Shown here piece after piece: positions 18,081 through 27,095 of a DNA stretch of 64,000 bases (positions are counted from its first letter, which is position 1; each line of letters begins with the position of its first letter). The notes under the pieces are model-generated. The model was not told where the DNA came from. It made no database searches and saw only the letters and a list, made by a program, of their open reading frames with translations. Origin of the DNA: an uncultured Slackia sp. (lineage in GTDB: Bacteria > Actinomycetota > Coriobacteriia > Coriobacteriales > Eggerthellaceae); NCBI RefSeq assembly GCF_934630525.1, contig NZ_CAKTVX010000006.1, positions 1 to 64,000 on the forward strand, read 5' to 3'. The position numbers were made by a program, and so were the translations under genes.

Positions 18081-18395
18081 CTATTCCTGGTTATCGACGT
18101 CATTGATGCTGCATTCGCTGCGCCTTGTGAACCATCGCCCATATTCCTCCCATATGTGCTTGATTTCGTCGCCTACATAAACTTCGTAGTGCGTGCAAAC
18201 GTTCGAGAAGAAATCTCGCCCGAACTCCTCTTCGCTTACCAAGTAGCCAGTCATCCAAATGCGGCCGTCTTCGAACCTCAACACGTCCGGCACTCCGCGC
18301 CATTGCGGCCCCTTTTCGGCTTTCATGTAAACCCTGTCCTTCTCAAATGGGATGCCACATTTGCCGGCAAGGGACTTTCGCTTGATTTCATACAT
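18081..18395 (-). CDS. Hypothetical protein under a LexA-type operator
   Basis: A 104-residue soluble protein of unknown family with many aromatic and acidic residues (for example FEDGRIWMTGYLVSEEEFG). The start at 18395 has an AAGGAG site. The promoter region holds a perfect TCGAAC-N4-GTTCGA palindrome overlapping a TATAAT -10 box, so the gene should be repressed by LexA and induced on DNA damage. Located at the left end of element 1, it may link element behaviour to the SOS response, but its own sequence gives no function. Confidence 0.7.
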   Translation of the reverse strand: MYEIKRKSLAGKCGIPFEKDRVYMKAEKGPQWRGVPDVLRFEDGRIWMTGYLVSEEEFGRDFFSNVCTHYEVYVGDEIKHIWEEYGRWFTRRSECSINDVDNQE

Positions 18396-18410
18396 GGAAA
18401 TACTCCTTAT

Positions 18411-18433
18411 AATCGAACACTAGTTCGATTATA
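18411..18433 (-). promoter_or_regulatory. LexA box overlapping a -10 element
   Basis: AATCGAAC-acta-GTTCGATT (18411-18430) is a perfect 8-base inverted repeat and fits the Gram-positive/actinobacterial SOS consensus CGAAC-N4-GTTCG. On the minus strand TATAAT (18433 to 18428) overlaps it. Confidence 0.75.
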
Positions 18434-18635
18434 TTCTATTAGAAACGTTTTCGGCGAAAGTGGCCTCGTCGTCCTTATTGCGTCGCTCGTTGCGACGAAG
18501 GCGCCCCTACGCTGCTTTGCCTTGTTGGTCCCACCCTCCATAAAGGCCCTTGCTTTGTTCGGTTGCAGCGCTTGGGCGTCGTCAGACGCCGCGTTGAAGT
18601 AGAATCAACCTTGATCAATCCCAAGGCGAAAGTGA

Positions 18636-21470
18636 ATGCGTATGACCACCATTGAGCAAAAGCGCGCGGCGCAGGAATTCGTGAAGCGCTGGAAGGCGAT
18701 GCCGTGCGTGGAGGAGGAACATTCGCGTTCGTTCTGGATTGAGCTGCTCGAAGACGTGCTGGGGCTGCCCAATGCCACGCATTTTCTCGAATTCGAGCGC
18801 AAAGTCAAGGGCCGCAAGATCGACGTCTTCTACGAGGACATGGGCATCCTGGTCGAGATGAAGGGCCGCGGGATCAGCCTTGACAAGGCATCCGAGCGCA
18901 GCAAGAAGGCGGGCGAGGAAACGCCCTACCAGCAGGCGAAGTGGTATGCCGACAACCTGCCGTTCTCGATTCGCCCGCGCTGGATCGTCACCTGCAACTT
19001 CGACGAGTTCCGCATCTACGACCAAGAGAAGGAAAACCAGGAAGACTATGTGTCGCTCGCGCTTGACGAGCTGCCGGCGCAGTTGCATCTGCTGGCATTC
19101 TTCGCGAACAAAGGCAACTCGCGCATCGAGCGGGAAAGGCAGCTGTCGGTAAAGGCCGGCGAGCTGGTGGGCAAGCTGTATTCGCAGCTCTCGCGGCAAT
19201 ACAGGAATATCGAGACCGACGAGCATGAGCAGCGCAGCCTCAACGTGCTCATCGTGCGCCTGGTCTTCCTGCTCTACGCCGAGGACTCTGGGCTTCTGCA
19301 TGAGAAGGACGCCCTGCTCAACTACCTGAAGCGTTTCCCCGCCGACCAGATGCGCCAGGCGGTCATCGACCTTTTCAGGGTGCTCGACACGCCCGATGCC
19401 GAGCGCGACCCGTACCTGCCCGAATACCTGTCGGCGTTTCCGTACGTTAACGGCGGCCTGTTCGGGGCCGACGGCATCGTGGTGCCGCAATTCACCGACC
19501 AAATCAGGCTCGACCTTCTGCTTGAGGCGTCGCAGAGCTTCGACTGGTCGGGCATCAGCCCCACCATTTTCGGCGCGGCGTTCGAGAGCACGCTGAACCC
19601 CGACACCCGCAGGTCGGGCGGCATGCACTACACCAGCATCGAGAACATCCACAAGGTCATCGACCCGCTGTTCCTCGACGACCTCAAGGCCGAGCTCGCC
19701 GAGATCGAGGGTGAGAAGGTCGAGAAGAACCGCAAGATGAAGCTGCGCCGTTTCCAGAAGAAGCTCAGCGGCATCAACATCCTCGATCCGGCCTGCGGCT
19801 CGGGCAACTTCCTCACCGAGAGCTACCTGTCGCTTCGCAAGCTTGAGAACCGTGTGATCGAGAGCCTGCAGGGCGAGCAGATCGGCATGGGATTCGACGA
19901 GGAGTCGCTCATCGAGGTCTCCATCTCGCAGTTCTACGGCATCGAGATCAACGACTTCGCCGTGAGCGTCGCCAAGACCGCGCTGTGGATCGCCGAGGAG
20001 CAGATGATGGAGGCAACGCAGGAAATCTTGCTGCAGCCTTTCGACTTCCTGCCCCTGAAGAGCAACGGCAACATCCGCGAGGGCAACGCGCTTCGCATGG
20101 ATTGGAATGACGTGCTGCCGGCGGAGAAGTGCAGCTACATTTGCGGCAATCCGCCGTTTTACGGGGCGTCCATGTGCTCCGCCGAGCAGAAGCAGGAAAT
20201 CGTCGACCTGTTCGGAAAAATCAAGCTGTCGAACTCGCTCGATTATGTTTCGGGCTGGTATTACAAGGCGGCCGAGATGATGTCGGAGGAACCTTCTATC
20301 GGCGCGGCTTTCGTGTCGACCAATAGCATCACGCAGGGCGAGCAGGCGTATCCCATCTGGCATACCTTGGCGAGTCGCTTTGGGATAATGATCGATTTCG
20401 CTTGGCGAACTTTCATATGGGACAGCGAGGCGGCCGATAGGGCGCACGTTCACTGTGTAATCATTGGCTTTTCGGTCGGGGGGACCCGTTGGGGCAGAAA
20501 GGTTATCTACGACGCCTCCGGCGATGGCGTCGATGCGTCCAATATTTCCCCTTATTTAATTGACGCACCAGATGTTGTGGTTCAGTCGCGGACGAGGCCG
20601 ATATGTGCCGGTGTTCCGGTTATGAAGAATGGTTCGAAGCCCACTGATGGCGGATGGTACCTATTTACGCCGGAGGAAAAAGACGACTTTATCGTGAGGG
20701 AGCCGAGAAGTGCGCGTCTGTTCAGGAGATGGGTTGGCTCCACTGAGTTCATAAACGGCAAAGAGAGATGGTGCCTCTATCTGGGGAATCTCCAATGGGG
20801 CGATATTGCCGACATGCCTTGTGTCGTCGAGCGTGTCGAGAATGTGAGGCGCGTGCGCCTTGGCGAGGGGCCGAACAGCCAGGGAAAGATGGCTTCGAAG
20901 AAGCCGCCGGCGCCTACGCAAAAGAGCGCGCAAACCCCGATGAGATTCTTCTGCGACAATGTCCAGGTCGATCCATATTTGATTATTCCGAATGTTTCGT
21001 CTCAGAGGCGTTTTTATGTACCCATTGGCTTTATGCCCCCCGACGTTATTGCGTCGAACCTTGTTGCAACCGCCGAGCATGCCGAGCCTTGGCATTTCGG
21101 CGTACTCACGTCGCAAGTCCATAATGCATGGATGCGCATCGTCGCGGGAAGGCTGAAGAGCGATTATAGATACACGCCTGGGTTGGTATACAACACGTTC
21201 CCTTGGCCAGACCCCTCTATTGGGCAGCGAGCCAAAATCGAGGTTTGCGCCAAGGCCGTCCTCGGGGCCCGCGAAGCCCATGCCGGCAAATCACTTGCCG
21301 AATTGTATGACCCCGACAAGATGCCGGCCGATTTGCTTGCTGCGCACAAGGCGCTCGACGCTGCCGTCGAAGCCGCCTACGGCGTCGATTTCGGCGGCGA
21401 CGAGGAGAAAATCGTCGCGCACCTGTTCAAACTGTATGCTGAGAAGACGGCGGGTGAGCGACGTGACTAA
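18636..21470 (+). CDS. MmeI-like type IIG/IIL restriction-modification enzyme
   Basis: A 944-residue single-chain restriction-modification protein, close in length and order to MmeI (919 aa). An N-terminal PD-(D/E)XK nuclease shows RKIDVFYEDMGILVEMKGRG at about residues 62-82, with catalytic D and E-x-K. A helical connector follows. The gamma-type adenine methyltransferase core has motif I DPACGSGNFL (about 384-393) and motif IV NPPF (about 502-505). A target-recognition region and helical tail come last. Such enzymes methylate adenine on one strand and cut at a fixed distance. The start at 18636 has AAGGCGAAAG upstream; ATG at 18642 is an alternative. It overlaps the DUF4268 gene by 17 bases. 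Confidence 0.85.
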   Translation: MRMTTIEQKRAAQEFVKRWKAMPCVEEEHSRSFWIELLEDVLGLPNATHFLEFERKVKGRKIDVFYEDMGILVEMKGRGISLDKASERSKKAGEETPYQQAKWYADNLPFSIRPRWIVTCNFDEFRIYDQEKENQEDYVSLALDELPAQLHLLAFFANKGNSRIERERQLSVKAGELVGKLYSQLSRQYRNIETDEHEQRSLNVLIVRLVFLLYAEDSGLLHEKDALLNYLKRFPADQMRQAVIDLFRVLDTPDAERDPYLPEYLSAFPYVNGGLFGADGIVVPQFTDQIRLDLLLEASQSFDWSGISPTIFGAAFESTLNPDTRRSGGMHYTSIENIHKVIDPLFLDDLKAELAEIEGEKVEKNRKMKLRRFQKKLSGINILDPACGSGNFLTESYLSLRKLENRVIESLQGEQIGMGFDEESLIEVSISQFYGIEINDFAVSVAKTALWIAEEQMMEATQEILLQPFDFLPLKSNGNIREGNALRMDWNDVLPAEKCSYICGNPPFYGASMCSAEQKQEIVDLFGKIKLSNSLDYVSGWYYKAAEMMSEEPSIGAAFVSTNSITQGEQAYPIWHTLASRFGIMIDFAWRTFIWDSEAADRAHVHCVIIGFSVGGTRWGRKVIYDASGDGVDASNISPYLIDAPDVVVQSRTRPICAGVPVMKNGSKPTDGGWYLFTPEEKDDFIVREPRSARLFRRWVGSTEFINGKERWCLYLGNLQWGDIADMPCVVERVENVRRVRLGEGPNSQGKMASKKPPAPTQKSAQTPMRFFCDNVQVDPYLIIPNVSSQRRFYVPIGFMPPDVIASNLVATAEHAEPWHFGVLTSQVHNAWMRIVAGRLKSDYRYTPGLVYNTFPWPDPSIGQRAKIEVCAKAVLGAREAHAGKSLAELYDPDKMPADLLAAHKALDAAVEAAYGVDFGGDEEKIVAHLFKLYAEKTAGERRD

Positions 21471-22341
21471 ATACAACTTGGGAGAGATCAAAAGGGTCGA
21501 GCTGCGCGACGTGTGGCCGCATGAGGCGCACGACTTCACGAAATGGCTCTCAGAGGAGTCCAACCTCGCGCTCTTGGGCAGCGAGATCGGCATCGAGCTC
21601 GAGCTCATCGAGACGGAATCCTCCGTCGGCTCGTTCAACGTCGATATCTACGCGCAGGAATCCGGCACCGGGCGAAAGGTGGTCATCGAGAACCAGCTGG
21701 AGGATACCAACCACGATCACCTTGGCAAGGTCATCACCTACGCGGCCGGCAAGGGCGCGGAGGTCGTGGTGTGGGTTGTCGCGCACGCCCGCGACGAGCA
21801 CCGCCAGGCCATCGAATGGCTCAACCAGCATACCGACAGCGACTTCGGGTTCTTCCTGGTCGAGGTGGAGCTGTGGGCGATAGGCGACTCGCTTCCCGCG
21901 CCGCGGTTCAACGTCGTGGAGCAGCCCAATGAGTGGACGAAGGCCATCAAGCTCAGCGAGGGCCTGTCGGATACCGAGCGCGTGAAGCTCTCGTATTGGA
22001 CGAAGTACCGCGATATTGCGCTCTCGAAGCCGGAATTCACGAAGGAGTTCAATCCCCAGAAGCCCAGCAAGAACTATTGGACCACGCTGCGCTGCGGGAC
22101 CTCGGCATACCACATCGCGCTGTTCATCGACACCCAGAAGGGCAGGATAGGCGTCGAGTTCTACGTCAACGACGACAAGTCCATAGGCCACAAGGCCATC
22201 GACAATAGCGGATTGTTCGAGGGGCGGCTCGGCCTCAAGGCCATCCCGTTCGACGCGAAGAAGGCATCGGGCCTGCGCTTCTATCAGGATGGATGCCCCA
22301 TAAAGGGCAACGAGGACGCATGGCCCGGCTATATCGAGTGA
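21454..22341 (+). CDS. DUF4268 protein with NucS-like nuclease fold, probably truncated by TGA
   Basis: About 295 residues. The N-terminal half resembles PD-(D/E)XK nucleases: GSFNVDIYAQESGTGRKVVIENQLE has the D...E-x-Q/K pattern, followed by DHLGKVITYAAGKGAEVVVWV. The C-terminal half matches DUF4268 (WTTLRCGTSAYHIALFI...RIGVEFYVNDDK). The start is GTG at 21454 or 21463, inside the end of the MmeI-like gene, so the two are coupled and likely work together in defence. After the TGA at 22339-22341 the same frame continues with QLGWALEMKKVLAEIGL and stops at 22395. A TGG-to-TGA change would explain this, and the lost tail is short. Confidence 0.75.
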   Translation: MSDVTKYNLGEIKRVELRDVWPHEAHDFTKWLSEESNLALLGSEIGIELELIETESSVGSFNVDIYAQESGTGRKVVIENQLEDTNHDHLGKVITYAAGKGAEVVVWVVAHARDEHRQAIEWLNQHTDSDFGFFLVEVELWAIGDSLPAPRFNVVEQPNEWTKAIKLSEGLSDTERVKLSYWTKYRDIALSKPEFTKEFNPQKPSKNYWTTLRCGTSAYHIALFIDTQKGRIGVEFYVNDDKSIGHKAIDNSGLFEGRLGLKAIPFDAKKASGLRFYQDGCPIKGNEDAWPGYIE

Positions 22342-22463
22342 CAGCTCGGCTGGGCGCTGGAAATGAAGAAGGTTCTTGCCGAGATAGGCCTGTAGGCGGC
22401 ATGCCGCGAATAACCTCGGGGCGGCGCCAAAAGAATGCGACGCGGGAGGCTGGGCTGGACCGC

Positions 22464-22694
22464 CTACTCCCTCGTCGCGTCGATGCACGCCGTCAAAAGG
22501 CCGACGGCATCATGAATCTGTTCTGCCTCCATGTCGAGCAGCGACGCGATGCAATACGCTTGTCCGTCGGAAAGCCCCGGGCGAGGTGCGCCGAGCGAGT
22601 CGAACAGCAGGTCGCGCGCGCCTTCGATAATGGGCCGCGCCCTTTCCACAGCGTCGCGCGCCTCCTCCAATTCGGCCTGCCTGTTGGCGCGCAT
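22464..22694 (-). CDS. Small hypothetical helical protein (76 aa)
   Basis: Starts MRANRQAELEEARDAVERARPI; it is predicted as a helical, possibly coiled-coil small protein with no recognised family. The ATG at 22694 has AGGAGTAGAAA some 12 bases upstream. The frame stays open for 360 more codons upstream, but that extension is antisense to a plus-strand gene and is rejected. Converges on the DUF4268 gene. Confidence 0.55.
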   Translation of the reverse strand: MRANRQAELEEARDAVERARPIIEGARDLLFDSLGAPRPGLSDGQAYCIASLLDMEAEQIHDAVGLLTACIDATRE

Positions 22695-23169
22695 TCCTGG
22701 ATTTTCTACTCCTTCTCCGCCTTTCACCCCATGCCTCCATTCGCTTGATTTGTACGACGGGGGCCATGATAGGATGCAAGCCTTGCCGAAACCTTGCCCG
22801 TTTCTTTCGGGAATCCTGCGCTCTTCCTCGCTTTTCCACGCGAAACCCCGTAATCTTTCTGGCCGCTTTCCCGAACCGCGCCGCCGGAATGCCGGTCCCC
22901 TCCTGCTTGAGCGGGATGCTTCGAGGCTCTCCGACCTAATTCGATTTCTTTCCGTTTCGCGCCCCTTCGCCCGAAGGGCCGCACGGTCGCGCATCGCCAC
23001 GCCCACGGCAAGGCGCTCGAGAATTTTCGAACAATCCCGAAGGGCGCGGGTTTCTTCGGAAATTCCAAGCCCGCTGCGCGGGTCTCGCTTGCCCCTTGCC
23101 GAGCGCGCGGCGATGCGCGGCGAACGGCCCAACGGGCCGAAGGGGCCCCAAAGCGGAAGGAGTCCGAAA
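22695..23169. other. Divergent intergenic region
   Basis: A GC-rich spacer between two divergent small genes; I see no gene or clear operator. Open frames across it have the Arg/Pro/Ser bias of non-coding GC-rich DNA. Confidence 0.4.
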
Positions 23170-23520
23170 ATGGGCATCGAGATCACTGAAGAGAGATGCC
23201 GCAAGATGGTGGAGACGCTGTTCGAGCGGAAGGGGTACGAGGTCCTCGAGCCGGGCGAAGGCGAGTATTCGGGCGTCGTGGCCGTCGACGGCGGCACGAT
23301 GGTCTTCACGAAGGTCACCATGTCGGGTCCGGGCAGCGATTTCCCGTCCGACGGGCCCGACAGGCGCTCGGCCGAGCGCAGCGCGATGGCCTGGCTCGCG
23401 GCCCACGAGGACATGGCCGACGCGCCCATGCGGTTCGACCGGGTCGACGTCGTCGCCGTGTCCGGCGCATACAAGAAAGGCATCGCCAGGCACAGCATCT
23501 CGGTTTTGTCCGGGCTGTAG
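23170..23520 (+). CDS. Degenerate YraN/UPF0102-like small protein
   Basis: The protein has 116 residues. The layout recalls UPF0102 (YraN), a small endonuclease-like fold: an N-terminal helix (CRKMVETLFERKGYEVLE), a beta hairpin (GVVAVDGGTMVFTKV), then a helix and RFDRVDVVAV. The E-V-K catalytic stretch of YraN (FVEVKTR) reads FTKVTMS here, so it is unlikely to cut DNA. Start ATG at 23170, ribosome site GGAAGGAGT. Ended by a strong terminator. This family is my best guess, not a firm match. Confidence 0.6.
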   Translation: MGIEITEERCRKMVETLFERKGYEVLEPGEGEYSGVVAVDGGTMVFTKVTMSGPGSDFPSDGPDRRSAERSAMAWLAAHEDMADAPMRFDRVDVVAVSGAYKKGIARHSISVLSGL

Positions 23521-23523
23521 GCC

Positions 23524-23554
23524 GAAGCCGCCCCGGAATCACCGGGGCGGCTTC
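23524..23554 (+). terminator. Rho-independent terminator
   Basis: GAAGCCGCCCCGG pairs perfectly with CCGGGGCGGCTTC around AATCA; weak T tract. Confidence 0.75.
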
Positions 23555-24119
23555 TCTGCCCTCGCCATATCGCCGCATGTCCGCCATCGTTGGGTTCTGG
23601 GCTCGCGCCCAGGCATGGCTTCGCCATGCGATATCGGCCTTGGCGGCCGATGCCCGCGCCCACGCGGCGCGGGCCCGCTTCGCCGATGCGGGGCTTCTTG
23701 TCGAAGCCCCGCATCCCGCTTCGCTCTCGCTGCGCGCTGCGTTCGATGCCTCCCCATGGGTCGGCATCACTGCGCGCTCCGCTCACGGCCGCGTCCGCCG
23801 GCTCAACGGCTCCCCATGGGTCGCCGTTATCCGGCCGGCCGCTCTCGCGCCGACGTGGAACCCGGCCCCCGCGCGAAGCCTTTGGCGGCTTCGCTTCGGG
23901 CCCGCGTCCCGCTGGCGCTCACGATTCCACATGCCCGAAGCGCCGACGACCTGGCTTCGCGCACGTGGAATGCAAGATTTACATTTTTACGTACGAAGCC
24001 GCTTCGCGACGTCGCCCGCACAAATCATCTTGCCCCTGCCGGGGTGCTCGCCGACTACCGCGCGACCCGTCGCGTGGGTTCGGCTGCGCCGCTTTCGCCT
24101 ATGCGTTTCGGCAAAAGTA
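23555..24119. other. Hairpin-rich non-coding region, candidate oriT
   Basis: No supportable gene. It contains GCATGGC-ttc-GCCATGC (about 23613-23629), a perfect 13-base hairpin GATGCGGGGCTTC/GAAGCCCCGCATC (23685-23715), and two TCCCCATGGGTCG direct repeats (about 23752 and 23811). It lies between the relaxase operon end and a plus-strand gene. Origins of transfer have such structures, but no nic consensus is recognised. Confidence 0.4.
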
Positions 24120-24150
24120 AAGGCCTTGCGGTTTAATCTCGCAAGGCCTT
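24120..24150. terminator. Bidirectional terminator after the mobilization operon
   Basis: AAGGCCTTGCG pairs with CGCAAGGCCTT. Read on the minus strand it lies about 75 bases beyond the relaxase stop. Confidence 0.7.
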
Positions 24151-24225
24151 CGGTTTGCCGCTATCGCGGATCTTCTTGTGTGCGCGGCGTGTCGTGCGGC
24201 GCGGGCCATCCGTAGCGCTTCCCAG

Positions 24226-25119
24226 CTACCCGTCGCGCTCCATTCCGTCGCCCATGGCGCGGCCCATCTGGCGGGCTGACTCCATCCCGAGGCCGCGTGC
24301 GATGCCCGCGAGCGAGAAGCCGCGGCCCAGCTTGTAGCCGCGGTATTTGCGGCCGCTCGGCGCCCGGAAGACGGGCTGCCTGCCGTTCGCGCTCACCGAC
24401 ATCCTTATGCCGTCGGATTCCAGGCGCCTCGCCAGCTCGCGCATGCGGTTGCCCGGTGGGGCGTCGCGGGCGATTTCGCTGGCGCGCTCGCGCACCCGCT
24501 CGCGCACGATCTGCTTCTCCGGCTTGGCGCCGCGCGCGCCCATGGCACGCTCGGCCTTGCTCGGCTGCATGGCGTGGGCCATGGAGTTGCGGTTGCCGCG
24601 CTCAAGCTGGCGCAGCCCCCATCGCTCGTCGAGCTCGCGCATGTGCGATGCCCTGGCGCTCTTGCCTTTCGCGCCCAGCCCCTCGCACAGACGGTTGCCG
24701 GTTTCGAGGTTCGTCCTGTTCAACGCGATGTGGACGGCGTAGCGTGACGTCCCGTCGGCCTTGCATTTCTCCTCGTGCAGGCAGAAGGCGGCCTCGTACT
24801 GCGGATAGTTGCGTTCCAGCCACTCGCGCGCGAAGGCCATGCACGCCTCAGGCGTCATTTTCCCGCCCTTTGGGGAACATGAGCATTCCTCTGGAAGGAA
24901 GGAGATCACCTGGTGGTACATGTAGGTGGCCTTCGCGCCGGCCTTTCCAGGCTCGTCATGGCCGTAAGCGCGCCTCGTTGACTTGCACTCCCGCTCCCAG
25001 TTTTCGAAGCGCGACAGGTTTTGGGTACCGCGCATGAGGGCGCGGTCGTCGTCCAAATATTTCGACAGGGCCATCAGGTGGGCCTTTGAGGCGACTCCCT
25101 TCTGCTTGATGACCGTCAT
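24226..25119 (-). CDS. MOBP-type relaxase (mobilization nuclease)
   Basis: A 297-residue relaxase that should nick oriT and pilot the strand during transfer. Seen: YMYHQVISFLPEECS and EACMAFAREWLERNYPQYEAAFCLHEEK, typical of the PF03432 relaxase core, then YAVHIALNRTNLETGNRLCEG, the metal-binding motif. The usual H-x-H reads A-V-H, so one histidine ligand is missing or replaced. The candidate catalytic tyrosine is in SKYLDDD near the N-terminus. The C-terminal 120 residues are Arg-rich. The ATG at 25119 overlaps the coupling-protein stop (ATGA); a longer start to 25581 is antisense-like and rejected. Last gene of the mobilization operon. Confidence 0.8.
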   Translation of the reverse strand: MTVIKQKGVASKAHLMALSKYLDDDRALMRGTQNLSRFENWERECKSTRRAYGHDEPGKAGAKATYMYHQVISFLPEECSCSPKGGKMTPEACMAFAREWLERNYPQYEAAFCLHEEKCKADGTSRYAVHIALNRTNLETGNRLCEGLGAKGKSARASHMRELDERWGLRQLERGNRNSMAHAMQPSKAERAMGARGAKPEKQIVRERVRERASEIARDAPPGNRMRELARRLESDGIRMSVSANGRQPVFRAPSGRKYRGYKLGRGFSLAGIARGLGMESARQMGRAMGDGMERDG

Positions 25120-27095
25120 AGGAAGTCGCCATCCCATCGCGCCCAATCGTCTTGGATATCGCGGTCGGGTCCTGCCGTTTCGGCCGCATCCCCACCGCCG
25201 TCCGCCGTGGGAAATTTTGGCATCCATGCTGGAGCGAGGTCCCCGCCCGTGGTCGCCGGAAGGAGCATCTGCTGGCGCACGTGGAATTCGGTCTGCTTCA
25301 GGATGTTGTCGACGGGGTCGCCCAGCCCGAAGAATTCGCCCGCGGGGGTGTTCGGGGCGTATTCGGCGGGGAAGGCGAACACGCCTTCGCGGCCCGGCGC
25401 CGAGTTCTCGCCGCCCTTCACGGCGATGATTCCGTCTCGGATGGGGATGCGGCTCTGCCATTCCCACGGCCTGATCAGGTCTTCCGCGCGCTCTGAGTAC
25501 GTCTCGCTGCTCGATGTCGCGAAGCCCGCGCCCTGGCGGGTCTTCGACACGTTGAGGGATCTGATCGTGCGCTTGCCGCATAGCTTGGTGAAATATTCCC
25601 CGTCTTCGGGATTGGAGAGCTTGAGTGCCACCTTCGTGCCCATTGAGCCGAGCAGCTTGTCTCGGCCGGCGTTCTGGTCGCCCGGCTTCGAATACTTGTT
25701 AATCTGCTTCAAATTTTGTATGAAAACGTAGACGTGCAGCTTCATCGACCGGCCCAGGGTAACCATCTCGGGAAGCGCGTCGACCTTGGGCATGTTGCCC
25801 CACTCGTCCCCGACTATGGCGGTGGGATGCGGCATCCTGCCGCCATTCGCGCGGGCCGATTTCTGGGCGGCTCGCCACCATTGCGACACGAATACCGAGA
25901 AGATGGTCAAATAGGGGTCGTTCTCCTCAAGCATGTGCATGTAAACGATTGATTTTTTGTCGACCATGTCCCCGATTGTGACGTCGCTTTCCGCCGTCAT
26001 GCGGCGGATGCCCTCGTCGTTGAAGATGGATATGGCCTCTTTGAGCGTCGAGGCGACGTTCTTGCCCGCCGTGGTGGCACCGAAGTCGCTGAGCATGTCG
26101 CCCGCCGCCATGTATGCGGGATGCGCCGGCCCCAGCGACCTTATCAGGTCCTTGAGCGGGGCGGACGGGTCGCGCGGGTCGTCGCCCGCCGTGCCCGCGT
26201 TAACCAGGTTGCACACGGACGCCATGTTCTTCCATGCGCGCGGGATCGACGGTTCCATGGCCACGACCAGGATGCACGCCGCAAGCGCCGAGCGCGCGGC
26301 CCTGGGGAAGTAGGTGTTGGCCTCGTTGCCTATCGGGATGAGGTCCGCCGCGATCTGGCGCGCCGCGCGCTGCGTCTCGGCTATGTCGCCGGCTTCGGCG
26401 GCGTCGACGACGGCGTCGAGCATGTTGAACCGGCTGGCGCCTGGGTAGCCGCGCAGGTCGAGCACCACGCGCCTGTAGCCGAGCTCGTCGGCCTTGTCGC
26501 CCGTGAGCTCGAGCAGCTCCTCCTTGCCGGTGACGATGAGGTTCCAGCCCGCCGCCATGCAGAGATGCGTCGTCTGGATGGCGAGCAGGACGCTTTTGCC
26601 GGCGCCCGTGGCCCCGACGACGCATGCGTGGGGCACCGCCGAGTCGAAGTAGTAGCCGCGCTTGGTCGACCCCAGCACCAGCCCCGCCTTTTCGGGTACG
26701 CCCTTTCCGTTCCAGTAGTCGTTCTTCGTGCGCAGCTCGGCGCGCGACTTGATTAGCCGCGCGTCCCCGAGCGCGCCCTCGTCGGCCTCGCGCGTCGGCG
26801 CGCCGAGCTTCTTGATCGCGCCGGCGGCGCACATGCATGCGGTGAACAGCGCGATATACGAGAGCAGCGCTTTCATGCCGGCGGGACCGGACGCGAAGGC
26901 CCCAAGCAGGGCCAGGTAGTTGCCAAGCAGGTCGCCCGAGAAGAAGAACGACGAGGCCAGTCCGAGCTGCGGGGCGGATTTCGTCATGGCAGCAATGATG
27001 AACGGCGTCGCGAACGGCAGCGCCATAATCGACAAGAATACTGAGATGGCGAGGAAGGCCGCCGCCTTGGCGGCCTTCTTTTCCCTGCTACCCAC
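25116..27095 (-). CDS. Type IV coupling protein (VirD4/TraG family)
   Basis: A 659-residue ATPase that links the relaxosome to a secretion channel. N-terminal membrane helices lie at about residues 11-40, 50-65 and 75-95. Walker A is VVGATGAGKS (about 159-168); Walker B region AIVGDEWGNMPKVDALPEMVTLGRSM, then FIQNLKQINKY, all characteristic of VirD4/TraG. Start is GTG at 27095, overlapping the upstream gene by 8 bases; an ATG 36 codons further up is in antisense-like sequence. No VirB-type channel gene is present in the element, so the protein must use a helper's channel. Confidence 0.88.
   Translation of the reverse strand: MGSREKKAAKAAAFLAISVFLSIMALPFATPFIIAAMTKSAPQLGLASSFFFSGDLLGNYLALLGAFASGPAGMKALLSYIALFTACMCAAGAIKKLGAPTREADEGALGDARLIKSRAELRTKNDYWNGKGVPEKAGLVLGSTKRGYYFDSAVPHACVVGATGAGKSVLLAIQTTHLCMAAGWNLIVTGKEELLELTGDKADELGYRRVVLDLRGYPGASRFNMLDAVVDAAEAGDIAETQRAARQIAADLIPIGNEANTYFPRAARSALAACILVVAMEPSIPRAWKNMASVCNLVNAGTAGDDPRDPSAPLKDLIRSLGPAHPAYMAAGDMLSDFGATTAGKNVASTLKEAISIFNDEGIRRMTAESDVTIGDMVDKKSIVYMHMLEENDPYLTIFSVFVSQWWRAAQKSARANGGRMPHPTAIVGDEWGNMPKVDALPEMVTLGRSMKLHVYVFIQNLKQINKYSKPGDQNAGRDKLLGSMGTKVALKLSNPEDGEYFTKLCGKRTIRSLNVSKTRQGAGFATSSSETYSERAEDLIRPWEWQSRIPIRDGIIAVKGGENSAPGREGVFAFPAEYAPNTPAGEFFGLGDPVDNILKQTEFHVRQQMLLPATTGGDLAPAWMPKFPTADGGGDAAETAGPDRDIQDDWARWDGDFL

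Noticed and set aside
18615..20453. 612-codon minus-strand open frame
   Set aside because: Antisense to the MmeI-like gene, which has clear catalytic motifs on the plus strand.
22464..23786. 440-codon minus-strand open frame as one gene
   Set aside because: Only the last 76 codons (from 22694) follow a ribosome site; the rest overlaps the plus-strand gene at 23170 and is Arg/Pro/Ser-rich.
25120..25581. N-terminal extension of the relaxase
   Set aside because: The extension is a shifted reading of the coupling-protein C-terminus; the ATGA overlap at 25119 explains the true start.
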